Source: Purshia tridentata
Taxonomy: Eukaryota > Streptophyta > Magnoliopsida > Rosales > Rosaceae
DNA: 26,009 bases
Direction: 5' to 3'
Assembly (NCBI GenBank): GCA_003254885.1
Contig: QANT01000305.1
Span: forward strand, 1 to 26,009
Below, one piece after another: positions 1-10,574 of the stretch; position 1 is the stretch's first letter; every line of letters begins with the position of its first letter. The position numbers were made by a program, and so were the translations under genes. A model generated the notes under the pieces. It was not told where the DNA came from, ran no database searches, and saw only the letters and a program-made list of their open reading frames with translations.

Positions 1-668
1 ACCTGTTTCAAGATTAACCATCCGCTGGAGCAGGGTAAAAGCAAATAGAAAGCAACATATTTGAAACAAAAAAGGGTGCAATTTTCACACTCCTATTTTA
101 TGCATTTGCATTGCCCTTAAAATCTAAGCTTTCATTCTCCTTTTATATAACCAGAGCATAAAAATAAGTAGAAAAGTGCAAATGTACGAAATTGAAGTGT
201 GAAAATTGTCACCCTAAAAACAGAGGCAAACATCAAGATACCTATAAAGAAGAAGAACAATGTGTAAGGACAGCTGAGACAAAGAGAGGTTAAAAATTCA
301 ACAAGTGTGTCAAACTTGAACATTCATAATTGACAGTGAAATAAATATAAACCATGATTAGAAGTATAATGAAAACATTTACAAAAAATTAAACTATTTG
401 TATCTGAGGTGGAACCCATGTTGGTGAATGGGTCCTCGAAATGTGATCAGTAATGTGGTCAGCCAATGTGGTAGATTTAGCTTACTCTAAATGAAAACCT
501 TGTTCTAACTTAATTGGACTTGGCTACATGAATTCTATACTCCATTCTTTTCTATCTTGGATCATATTTTCATTTAAGCCATGCACCCAATTATATATAT
601 ATACTTGTTAAAATACAATTAATTTAGATAATAATGCAAGAAGGAATGAAAATGAAGAATTGAGTTAC
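1..668 (-). other. Presumed intron 1 of the GDI gene (AT-rich, no exon seen)
   Basis: This stretch lies downstream of the GDI exon on the minus strand. I looked for the conserved second GDI exon in all minus-strand frames and did not find it. There is no other convincing coding, RNA or repeat signal beyond short AT tracts. It is best read as the start of a GDI intron longer than 668 bp. Confidence 0.5.
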
Positions 669-755
669 TTTGAGGCCACCAACGGAGAGAAGGCCACTGA
701 GAATGCATTCCTTGAGACCCGTCCCAAGAACTATCACGTCATACTCTTCATCCAT
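669..755 (-). CDS. GDI: Rab GDP dissociation inhibitor, first coding exon (partial gene)
   Basis: The minus strand from 755 reads 29 codons beginning [20 protein letters not shown] and continuing with GLLSVGGLK, then meets a good donor (AAA|GTAAC at 669/668). This is the highly conserved N-terminus of Rab GDI, a cytosolic protein that extracts GDP-bound prenylated Rab GTPases from membranes and recycles them during vesicle traffic. The Gly-x-Gly stretch at residues 11-13 belongs to the FAD-like fold shared by GDI and REP. The ATG is preceded by a CT-rich leader (GA repeat on the plus strand, 806-826), typical of a plant 5'UTR. Residue 26 is Gly, where I recall Asp in most plant GDIs. Exon 2 (the VLHMDRNDYYGG block) is not recognisable between 1 and 668, so it should lie beyond the left edge. 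A truncated copy cannot be excluded, but the intact start and donor argue for a live gene. Confidence 0.82.
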
Positions 756-1384
756 GGCAGCAAAGCAAAAGCAAGCAACTGCTGGCTTTCAGAAACAATT
801 CAACAAAAGAGAGAGAGAGAGAGAGAATCAAAGTAATATGAGATTGAGAAGTGAAGGGAGAGCATGATCTGGACCTCTGGTTTTGAGCATGTGGCATTCG
901 GAACAGGTCTTTAGCGGGAAGTAACGAGACTAACGCACATGAATAGCGCTAGCTGCATTCGCGTTGCTCTATGCGCGTGGAACTTACTTTTTGTTTTAAC
1001 AATTTGTTTAGTTTTTTTTTTTTAGAATACAATTTGTTTAGTTTATAGCCTAGCTAGCATTGGCCCTATGATTACATAAGGTCATTCACAGTAATTTTCT
1101 TAGTATGATAGTTATTTGAGAGTCATACAATTGGTGCACTATGGGATTGATAGTTATTAAATGAGATATCTTTTTAATTTATAATTTGTATGAGGTTTTT
1201 TTAGATAAAACTTCATTACTTTTAAAAGGTTAATTATAAGTTGAAATTAAATAGTATTAGTGTAATCTAAAAGGGTCGAAAGACATGAACCCTTAATATT
1301 CGAGGTGGAGCATTCGTTGCCCTTCTAAATCATTAAGTTGAGCACCTATATGGATGTAATATATATATATATATATATATATAT
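756..1384 (-). promoter_or_regulatory. GDI leader and promoter region
   Basis: On the minus strand the sequence just upstream of the GDI ATG (756-870) is pyrimidine-rich with a CT microsatellite (about 806-826), as expected for a plant 5'UTR. Further upstream (870-1384) I see only AT-rich DNA, a poly-T run near 1011-1023 and a TA microsatellite (about 1360-1385) that abuts the MITE. No TATA box or transcription start can be fixed with confidence. Confidence 0.4.
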
Positions 1385-1788
1385 ACAGGGAGGCTACACT
1401 GTGGGAATCCCACAAATTTCTAGTTTGTGGGATCCCCCTTGAGGTGCCCACACGAGTTGTTTTGTATCGATCCGAACCGTTCATTTTTTACATCTCTATT
1501 CATAGATCATCCTTGCAAAAAATTAGCCAAATTGGAAATTATTTGCTTATTTAACTTTGACCAAACACATAGACGAACCAAATATTTTTTATGAAACCGT
1601 CTACTTGTTTGGTCAAAGTTAAATAGACAAATGATTTCCGATTTGGCTAATTTTTTTCAAGGATGATCTATTAATGGAGATGTAAAAAATGAACGGTTCG
1701 GATCGATACAAAATAATTCGTGTGGGCCCCACAAGATAAATCCCACAAACTAAAAATTTGTGGGATTCCCACAGTGTAACCTCCCTGT
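1385..1788. mobile_element. Palindromic MITE (Mutator-like family, copy 1)
   Basis: This is a roughly 400-bp near-perfect palindrome. The left end ACAGGGAGGCTACACTGTGG is mirrored by the right end, which finishes GTAACCTCCCTGT. Inner arms also pair: the GATCCGAACCGTTCA block near 1469 matches TGAACGGTTCGGATC near 1688, and TTTGACCAAAC near 1556 matches GTTTGGTCAAA near 1609. Both sides are flanked by TA repeats (1360-1384 and 1788-1808), so the target-site duplication cannot be told from the microsatellite. There is no coding capacity. Internal blocks (GATTTCCGATTTGG, GATGATCTAT, GAACGGTTCGGAT) recur in the elements at 9119-9499 and 11616-12034, so these are one family. The Mutator assignment comes from the 9-bp duplication around the 9119 copy. 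Confidence 0.85.
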
Positions 1789-2325
1789 ATATATATATAT
1801 ATATATATGAGAGTCTTGTTATATCAAATGTGAACTATATATGTCAAAGGAGGCTCCAGTTGCAATTTTTCTTTCATCTTTTTATTAGTTGAATTCTTCT
1901 ATCTATTCTCGTATTCCCGAACTTCTAACTTTTCTTCTCATTTATCAGACCTGAATTTTTTCTAACTTTTCCCCATTCTTCATCTCTCATTTTAAATCCT
2001 AGCCATCCAAACTCTTAAAACATGATCTAAGGGTCTTGTTTTAAAGAAATTAAATTATACTGCTCCAAATAAAGTTTTTTTTTTTTTTTTTGAGGTGGGG
2101 TGGGGAGGGGCAAAATGATGTTACTTTAATAGCTGCCAAAAGAACAAATAATTGTCTGTCTTCCTTGATATGCAATAATTATTGAACTGAAAATAATCCT
2201 AGCTAGATCTACTTCTTTAATGCACATATCTGCACAAAATGACGGTTAATAAAGTCTTAGGGCATCAATAATCTACTCCTTGTATATTAAAATTTTAGCA
2301 AAAGAACATGACAATATGACATTAA
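1789..2325. other. Intergenic AT-rich DNA with a poly-T/G-rich patch
   Basis: There are no coding or RNA genes that I can support. It contains a (TA)n tail to 1808 and a poly-T run (about 2075-2091) followed directly by GGTGGGGTGGGGAGGGG at 2094-2110, which could form a two-layer G-quadruplex. Confidence 0.5.
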
Positions 2326-2582
2326 AGGTCTGTTTGACACTAGAATCGCTTTTAATTAGTAATGTTTTGTTAGAAGCACTTATTCAAAGAAGCACATACA
2401 AAATTTTATAAAAATTCTAAATGATTCATGCAAAAATGCTTGAAGTGCTTCTCAAAAAATCCCTTAAAAGCGTTTTTATAATCCAAAATCACTTATATAT
2501 ATTTATGTCAAACACTACCAAAAGCGTTTTTACAAATCTGAAAGTGATTTTAACAATTCTACAAACACTGTCAAATGGGCTC
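2326..2582. mobile_element. Small inverted-repeat element (MITE-like, unclassified)
   Basis: The left end AGGTCTGTTTGACACTAG is mirrored imperfectly at the right end: the reverse complement of 2560-2582 reads AGAGCCCATTTGACAGTG. The interior is full of short AAAGCGTTTTTA / AAGCACTT motifs in both orientations, which is typical of small non-autonomous plant DNA transposons starting GG(C/T)C(T)GTTTG(A/G)CA. TAA lies near both ends and may be the target duplication. No coding capacity is present. The superfamily (Harbinger or hAT) is unresolved. Confidence 0.6.
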
Positions 2583-3373
2583 TAACACCCTTTTGTAGTT
2601 GAAGTTGAAACATTCAAAGTGTTCCAATTAATGACTCCATTTTCACTTACAATTCAATCAAGTAGAGAGAGCATTCGATACTATTCAAACTCAAGCATAC
2701 CTAGTGTATTCAAACATACCCAAATTTTAGTTAAATTATTTTTGGAGAGCTCAGAGTTTATAATATAGCCTTTAGAATTTAGGGCTATACAACACTATAA
2801 GCTTGGTTTTGGGTTATATATACTACTGCGAGACATTTACGTCTTCTTATAGAAGAGATCGATGATAGGATGATGCAATCAATTTGCTCCTCAATCATGA
2901 ACCCTCCACCTCTCATGTTCAGTTAGGAATTGGTAACCTGCATGGCGTAAAAAGGATGCATTTATAGGCAAATGCTTGGCAGCAACATAAAACAGCAAAT
3001 AGGACCCCCTTTCGTTTTTTTTTTTTTTTTAATAACGTGTTAAATTTATGTTCAAGAAGCCGTGGTTTAGTATTTAAACGAAAACTAAAAATAATATAAT
3101 TTAAAATATGGGTACAAAATCAACACAAAAAAAAAAAGGCAGAAATCGATACTAAACAAAATAGACATAAGAGCCGAACTCATAAAACTTTATTTAATAA
3201 TTAATCTCTATTTCTACTACTCAAATTTAATGAGATATTAATTCTTTCATGAAATATTCTCACACAATGAGAACATTGGGATGAGAATTATAACACATAA
3301 AACCCACCTCATTGTGAAAAAATGCCCCATAAAATATGCTCTATTTAAAATTAGTGAAAATCCATGGAACCTG
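2583..3373. other. Intergenic DNA downstream of the MADS-box gene
   Basis: This is AT-rich sequence with homopolymer runs (poly-T near 3014-3030, poly-A near 3127-3137). I see no gene. It should contain the 3'UTR and poly(A) site of the minus-strand SVP-like gene, but no single poly(A) signal stands out. Confidence 0.4.
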
Positions 3374-6300
3374 CTATTCTCTGTACAAAAACAACAACAA
3401 CAAAGCCAGCATATTGTGAAGGGACCATGTATCTTTCCATCTAGTAACTGATGACATTGACAAGTTAATTGCCTGAGGAAAAAACTATTCGATAAATTGG
3501 ACTAGTTTGTAAGGCCATTAAAATTGTAGTTAATTAATTGGATCTGTTTAATTGGTTGCACTATTGAAATAAGTACGTGTTAATTAGAAATGAATAAACT
3601 AACCCCAACTTGAGAGAAGTGTCAGAGCTGCCATGGTGTCGAGGAGGATCTGCTGAATAGTACACATCAGCGATTGACTGGCCTTGTTCAAGTTCAAGAA
3701 AAGAATCAGTGATTCATCAATATCACATACAAACAAAACTTTGATTTTTAAATTTTAACAGATTCATTTTTTCATCTAACATATCCATTTGTAAATTGTT
3801 ACATTTTATCACATATCAAACTGTGCTCATACCATAAACGAACTCAATAAATTAATTCAGATCATCACCTGCTTCAGTCGACGGTTCTCTTCCACGAGTT
3901 GGGCTCCCTGCAAATAATGAGATATATATAAGCCCTGAATTTAAAATACACTTTCTGATCAGGTAAGGTAGTTTTTTTTTTTTGTTGAGAAAAGTCACTT
4001 TACATTGGTCACAAGAGAAACAGAAATTTGGAAAGCTGAACTAATAATTAATCAATGTAAATGCAAATTATTCGATGTAATCCTCAGACTTTGTCATAAT
4101 TTGGTCATATAATAAATTAATAATTATATATCTATATTATTGACTCGTTTCTTAAAAGTTTAAGTCTTTATATGGCTTTCTAATATATATATATATATGA
4201 TAATATGATATCCTATACGTAGTTATAGAGCTGTAGGGTTCAAAACCTTAAATTTTCATTCCTTACTCTTTTTGTTAGTTTGCAAAGAATAATATGACTG
4301 TACCTATATATTTCTGTATATGTTTGGTTGCACATGAGGGAGGTATCAACTTTATATAAGTGTTGATCCATTCATTTTCATAACACCTTAAAGTTTTAAG
4401 GTTTAATAGTTGTCTAACAACACCAACTTTTATGATCAACATAATGAAAATAGTTTATTCAATATTAATATTAGATCATCAATAATTAAAGTACAATTTG
4501 AATATCTTCAGCGATCGATTGCAATTTTAGTTTCAATGAACATCTTGTTTCAGTTTTAGGTACAATTTGATTATTGTGAATATTTGAAGATTTTTTATCG
4601 ATTTCAGTTTACATGATCGATTTCATTTTTCATTAGTTGGTTTCAGTTTTCGTGATTGATTTAATTTTTAGTTACAGTTTTAGTTTGTTTAAATTGCTAA
4701 AGTTTAGCCTGATAGGAATTAGTTGCATGGTTTGTAATTTTAGGTGTATTTTATGGTTAAATTTTAATTAATTAGGCAGAGGATTTTAGGAGAGTTTTTA
4801 AATGACAGAGGTCAGCAAAAATAAAGTCTACGAAGTTTAGAATTTCAGACTATGTTTTCTTCTTGCCATCTATGTATATATGGATTAGAAAATTAGTGGT
4901 ACAAAAATGCCTTAATAGAAACAAAGAAAAGTTTAGTCTCTGACCTTCCACTTAAGAGAGCTGATCTCTTTCAGAACTCTTTCACCCTGAAAGAATTAGA
5001 GTATATATTTGTTGAAAAATTTCTTCAAGTCATATATATTCAAGCTAATTATATAATTAACTGAGAGAGAAACAATTAAATTAACTAACCTTTGTATCTG
5101 AAACACGCCTCAAGCCTGCTGCGATATCTTGCTCTAGTTGCTTTAATTCTTCTATGTTTAGTTCTTGGAGCTCTTCTCCCATTACCTGCCTGTTATATTT
5201 ATATATATTGGTGGCTCAAAGTCTTAATTAATTTTCTTATCATCGCAGCAACTAATTGTATTAATTAAACAGTGATTATATATATGCTGTTATACATACC
5301 TGAGCTCGTGCGTCTTCTCTGCAATTTGCTTGCTCAACGTGGAGGATTTAATGCTCTCATGCTGAGAATACAACAAGGAATTTCAGTTTCATGCAGGAAA
5401 GTTCTTCAGAAAATAATTTTATGCAAGAAACCCCCATGCGCGCACATTCTTCGATTTTGTTAGTTCTCATTTGTCATCATAAGAAGTAATTAATAATTAA
5501 TCTTCAGCTATTGAGAGTCTAAATACTATATATATATATATATATATGTTAATTTAGTTGGGTACTTCTTAAAGATTTGTCAAACCAGGTCTATTGATTT
5601 TGACATTATACTTTTATTATTTTCAACACTATCATTTGTCGTGACTAAGAAGTTTCACTCTCTACGTAACGTTTAAAGTAATAAATTTAATACTCTTTTT
5701 ATTATTGATTTATAAGATTAATGTGAACCGATTTAATTTGAAGGATCCAAATATAGTATTAAATCTAAAACTTATTTAACACCACATATTAATGGTTCGG
5801 AGAAGTACGCTTTGATGGTACACATAATCCTCAAAGCTAGGGAAAAGAAGAGCTCATCTGCAACCATACATATGCATGTATATAAAGTTCTCGTTTTAAC
5901 ATATTTTGGATCGGTGAAAACTAATTTATATTGAAAATATGCCATTAATTCGGTCATTTCTAAAGAAATAGCACTACTATGTATATAGGCATAGCTGGCA
6001 TCATACCTGCAACTCGGGCGATGGTTGTTTCTTCTCATGATTTTCTACATGCAGACTGCGCCTTGCAATTACTTGTTGCACGCTTTACACAACAAAAGAA
6101 TGTCATCTTCACTTAATCAATCCAATTAATTAACTATACAAAGCAATTTAGAAATCGAACTATATGTTAATTTATTCAAGCCTTGAATTGAGAGAGAGGT
6201 ATTCTTCAATTTGTGATCGTTTTGAACTATATATAAAATTTTTTTGTCATACACTATTTTCTTGCATGGCTATTCAAGTTAATTGATAACTATATATGTA

Positions 6301-9300
6301 TGAAAAAGTAATAGAATTATGTGGCTGAGCGCTCAAATATTAATTTAGTAACTACTTTTTTGAGCTCGAAAATATAATTTCATAGTTCAAATCATTCATT
6401 TTCTACTCCTCATTCCAAATATCATCATCACAAAATCCAAAGGGTGCTTAGTTTATTCAGAAAAGTCATTTGATCGAGATGGTTAGCTCATATGCATCAA
6501 CTAATTAAGACCTAATTAAGGATGCACTACTACAGAGATTGAGTGTATTCAAGTTGATGAAGCCATCAAGAGATATAGTAGATAAAAGAACAGCAGTTGG
6601 TGAGGTGGTGAATATCGAAAATATTGTTATGAAAAGACTCACACAACATATAAACCACACGTCCACACAGCAGAAACAGACAGAGAAGCATACTGAAGGC
6701 ACAATTTTATTTTGTTGAAAAACTTAGCCTTTGTTGAGGAGTTATTTTAGAGAGAATCGAACCTTAAATCTATTCTAGTCTTGACCTATTATTTCACCCG
6801 AGATGAAGATTTAAAATCTTCTATAAACAAATAAATTAATATAAGGATTTTCCACAACTCGATCTCAACCTTACAACCTCCCAATACATTCAAAGCTCTC
6901 AACTCTCTTCCACTCAACTCTTATTACCCTTACAATCTTGAACCAAAACACCTACCATAATAGCTTTTATATAGATTTAGGAAACCCAATACCAGGTATA
7001 AGTTTGAAGAGATACTTAGGGAATAAAAACTTTCCTAAAGAATCATGTTATATATATATAGGAAACCCACAATAGGAAATCCAAACCAAATAAGAATTTC
7101 GGACCTGACTATCTCCAACTTAATTGGTTCAATTTCGTCACCTTTCACATCAAACACCATACATACCAAAGGTATGATCTCTCAACACACCCTACTCCTT
7201 TATGGGTTAAGGGTGCACCGTATGAGACAGCTTGTGAAGGGTTAACTCATCAACCCTTGAGAGTTTAAGCCCTTGTCATTAGCCAATTAATGCATGTACT
7301 TTTCTCCATTTTGCTCAAGCGCTGCATCCAACTTCTTTAACCGACTTTCACCCAATAGTACGTACTCTTCTTCCTTTTAAACAATTCAAATTTCCAAGCT
7401 TTGGTTCTTTTCAAAAACTTCTCCTTAACTCCATAACAAATCATTTTGATCTATCTCTAGCAATGCAGTAAGGCACTAATTGGGTCCTTTCTTAACTCCA
7501 CCTTATAATAAATTAGAGTGTCCTTGCTTATCCTTTCTAACAATACTCTAAGGCCTCGTTTGATTTGCTAGGATTGGATTGGAAAAGATAATAGCAAATT
7601 CATGTGTATTTGAAGAAGAAATTTCTAATTTGAAGAAAGAAGATAGGAATAAGATGGATAAATTATAAAGAAAACTTCTCCCTTTCAATCCCCTCAAAAT
7701 GGTAGAGATTAGCAAGAATAACATTTTCCTTATGGCTAAGCCATTTTCTTTCCATCTTCTTCTTTCAAGTTAGAAAACACTCAATCTTTTTTCTTAAATA
7801 CACATGAATAACTTTTTCCAACCATTTATCATTTATCATTTCTAATCCAATCCTAACCACCAAACGAGGCCTAAAGAAAATTAACCAACCCACTTCTACT
7901 TTTCCCAACCATAACTCTTGCATAAATCCAACTTTCTACTCATGTATCTTAGCATCCCATTAATAACATTTTCTATATATCTCTAATACTCTACTTAAAA
8001 CCGTCTTTATTAGTTTGTTTACATTCTTTTAACTTCTTATAGTAATTCTTCTTTAGCTGAGAATGGCGGATAACCCTAAAAATCCAGTGCATGACTCAAA
8101 GAAATCAAAATCTTCCTAAAATAATTCGGAACATATCGCACACCATTATATTTACTGTTTTAACAACCCCATCAAACATCTTAATTAATCTTCTCACAAC
8201 ACCACCAATAGCTTCGTTGGGACATGATCCACTATATATACAAAAAATTAATTTACAGTAATCAAATTCTTGTTAGGGAACCAACTAGCTAGAGAAGGTG
8301 GAGGGACTTGTCAAGACACCTACCAATTCTATATAATGAATAATTTGCTCTCCATATAGATATATATGCATATATAGTTCAGTCTAATAAAATGTTGGGG
8401 AAAATGTTGGGGGGAAGACAAAAGAGACAAAAGAGACAAAAGAGGAAAATACAGGCATGCCTGACCTTTTATTGCATTACATTATAATTTTCTTATTTTG
8501 TGTTTATATTGTGGAATAAATAATATTGCTGTAATGTTAGGTTTGGATTCAAACACATAGGTCAGCATGTTATATATATATATATAGAGAGAGAGAAAGA
8601 GAGAGAGATATATATATATATATATACACACACAGTTTCCTACTTCGAATCCCTTATTTGATTAACTTATCAATAGGTTTAATTTAAGTCATTGAAGAGT
8701 TTTAGTGGTCAGGTTATCTCAAACGATCATAAGACTTGTTTCCTTAAGCCAAATCTTTACAATTTTTGTTTAGAAATCTTAATGGAGTATTTTTTGGTAA
8801 TTCTAGAATTTAGTATCTATTTTTATTGATATTGCCCCCATATATACTTTGGTTACTTTCTAATTATTCTAGATTTATAGAGTTGGCTCATGTAGCCTTA
8901 TTTTGAAGTGTTCTTTGAAATTAATAATATTAAAATGAAATAAAGCTTTCTTCTATTTTCTTATAAATCTTTGTGTACTTTATTTGCATAATATAGAAAA
9001 GACCTTGGATGCTCTAAGTATATTGTATTCTTTCTATTAACCAATGAATCTTTTATGAGTGTTAATTATAATCTTCTGTTGCCTTCATTGAATGTAATTT
9101 AATTCTAAATTTTATATTGAGGAATGCTATCCACTTCTTCATTTACTTTTTCCACCGACTTTTTCTTTTATTATTCTCATTATATAATGTATTTTCATGA
9201 TTCAAATCGTTTATATTTAGATAATTATTTGAAAATCATTTATGCAAAAAATCAAATAAATTGAAAATCGTTTGTTCATATAATCATTATAAATTAATTA

Positions 9301-10300
9301 ACAGTGAATAAAATTGTAACCAAAACCGTCTTTTTATTTGATAAACAAATACATAACCAAACGATTTCCGATTTGGTTATTTTTTGTAGAGATGATTTAA
9401 TAATTAGATCTAAAATATGAACTGCTCGGATAATGAAAATATATTATGAAAAGAGAATAATATAAAAGAAGATCTTTGAAAAGGTAGATATCAGTCCTCT
9501 TTTATTTTAGCATTTACTCTTTTTCTTCATTAAATGGTCCCATCATTCCTTTCATCTTATATATATATTTTTTAAAAAAATACTTGGGTCCTCAGTTTTG
9601 AAGACCTCTTCATCCTCAGTTCCAATAATTTTATAACATGTATCATGATTTTTAAATAAACTTATCTTGTAATTAAGTAATTGTTATTGTGGACACATGC
9701 TATAAGTTTTTGATCCACATAAACAACTGAAGATGAAAATGTCCTCAAAACTAGAGACCTAAGTATTTCCCTTCTTTTTCATTTTAATAGACTTTAGATT
9801 CTTAGGCTGTGATATTTCATGGTCTTCAGATTGAAATGGGTAATCAAGAAAGATTCAAAGCATAGTATTTCATGTGAAAAAGTGCAAGACGTGGAAGTAA
9901 TTCAGCTACAAAGAAAAAAACTATTTGAGTACTATAGACTTGCGAATCGTACTATAAACTGACACAATAACCAGCTCACATTCAATTTAATTTTTTGTTG
10001 AAAAAACAAAAAAAACCCTCAATCTTTCTCTCATCTAAATGTTAAAAAGCGAAAAAAAATAATGTTTAATTTTGATAGATATTTATACAATGATTATTAA
10101 TGTTTAAGAGAGAGGAACCTTGAGCTGGAGTATTCAAAGAGCTTTCCTGTGGCAGAGAAGACAATAAGAGCAATCTCAGAATCACAGAGAATGGAGAGCT
10201 CCTGGGCCTTCTTGAAAAGTCCTCTCCTCCTCTTCGAAAATGTCACCTGCCTTGCCGTCGTGTTGTCGATCTTCTTGATCTGGATTTTCTTTCTCGTCAT
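3374..10300 (-). CDS. SVP: SVP/AGL24/JOINTLESS-type MADS-box transcription factor
   Basis: This is a type II (MIKC) MADS-box factor of the StMADS11 clade, a nuclear DNA-binding regulator that binds CArG boxes. Relatives control floral transition, meristem identity, bud dormancy or pedicel abscission. Coding exons on the minus strand are 10119-10300 (MADS domain, residues 1-60), 6007-6082 (I region), 5300-5361, 5090-5189, 4945-4986 and 3869-3907 (K domain, about residues 87-167), and 3604-3677 (C-terminal SSDTSLKLG, the clade hallmark). Sizes of 182, 62, 100 and 42 nt match the canonical MIKC pattern, all junctions are GT-AG and the phases join. The last exon is tentative: donor GG|GTTAGT at 3603 to acceptor CAG|AGAATAG at 3380 gives LKLGE-stop and 193 aa. 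If exon 7 reads through instead, it stops at 3561 (205 aa). Either product is shorter than the usual 220-240 aa. Intron 1 is 4036 bp. The paralogue within the clade cannot be assigned by eye. Confidence 0.87.
7552..7871. mobile_element. Tourist/PIF-Harbinger-like MITE with TAA target duplication
   Basis: The terminal inverted repeats are GGCCTCGTTTGATTTGCTAG on the left and the mirror of CCACCAAACGAGGCC on the right, extended by AGGATTGGATT / AATCCAATCCT. The element is flanked by identical TAA triplets (7549-7551 and 7872-7874), the 3-bp target signature of PIF/Harbinger. It is 320 bp with no coding capacity. It sits inside intron 1 of the SVP-like gene. The intact duplication and long matching arms suggest a fairly recent insertion. 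Confidence 0.88.
8569..8635. repeat. Compound TA/GA/TA/CA microsatellite
   Basis: The tract runs TA repeats, then GA repeats with one interruption, then TA repeats, then a short CA run. It lies within the SVP-like intron 1 and is likely length-polymorphic. Confidence 0.9.
9119..9499. mobile_element. Palindromic MITE (Mutator-like family, copy 2)
   Basis: The left arm begins GAGGAATGCTATC and the right arm, reverse complemented, begins GAGGACTGATATC. The arms continue pairing through TATTATTCTC and TGTATTTTCAT blocks. The flanks are TTTTATATT on the left and TTTTATTTT on the right, a 9-bp duplication with one mismatch, which is the size expected of Mutator-like elements. The centre carries GATTTCCGATTTGGTTATTT and a degraded GAACTGCTCGGAT, shared with the elements at 1385 and 11616. 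This copy is more diverged than the one at 1385. It lies in intron 1 of the SVP-like gene, about 0.6 kb from the MADS exon. Confidence 0.78.
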
Positions 10301-10354
10301 TTATTTTCCGGGAAAATGTTGATCCAAACAAATCCAATCCCTTACATAAAATAA

Positions 10355-10381
10355 TCAACTCAAAGCTATCAGACCATGCAT
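10355..10381 (-). other. Short upstream ORF in the SVP-like leader
   Basis: Just 3' of the predicted leader-intron acceptor, the minus strand reads ATG followed by seven more codons and TGA (peptide MHGLIALS). A second overlapping ATG GTC TGA lies inside it. Both would precede the main ATG at 10300 and could lower its translation. Their use is inferred only. Confidence 0.4.
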
Positions 10382-10387
10382 ATATGT

Positions 10388-10574
10388 CTGACATAAAATT
10401 AATGATGCAATAATATTATCAGATCCAACTAGATATCAGATTTGAGTAAATGTAGACCTAATTCAAAGAAAAGGAAAAAGATATACCCATCACAAACATA
10501 AATCAAACCATTAATAGAAAATTAAGAGTTATTGAAATGGAAGAAGAAGATAGTGAAAAAGGAAAGAAACTTAC
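10388..10574 (-). other. Predicted 5'UTR intron of the SVP-like gene
   Basis: On the minus strand a strong donor GGGTAG|GTAAGT lies at 10575/10574, and a good acceptor TTTATGTCAG|A lies at 10388/10387, 87 nt upstream of the ATG. SVP-type genes commonly have an intron in the leader. The predicted 187-bp intron is AT-rich. No transcript evidence is available here. Confidence 0.6.

Larger units (their letters stand above)
6083..10118 (-). other. Intron 1 of the SVP-like gene (4 kb)
   Basis: The donor is TCAAG|GTTCC at 10118 and the acceptor GTAAAG|C at 6083. Long first introns after the MADS exon are common in MIKC genes and often carry regulatory sequence. This one contains a Tourist/Harbinger-like MITE (7552-7871), a Mutator-like MITE (9119-9499) and a compound microsatellite (about 8570-8633). 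The remainder (6083-7548, 7875-8568, 8634-9118, 9500-10118) is AT-rich with no exon, RNA gene or conserved element I can identify. Confidence 0.75.

Noticed and set aside
670-867. 65-codon plus-strand frame
   Set aside because: It is the antisense shadow of the GDI exon and its CT-rich leader.
1293-1484. 63-codon minus-strand frame with a Tyr-Ile run
   Set aside because: It translates the TA microsatellite and a MITE arm.
10182-10394. 70-codon minus-strand frame overlapping the MADS exon
   Set aside because: It is an out-of-frame shadow; the MADS domain is in the frame starting at 10300.
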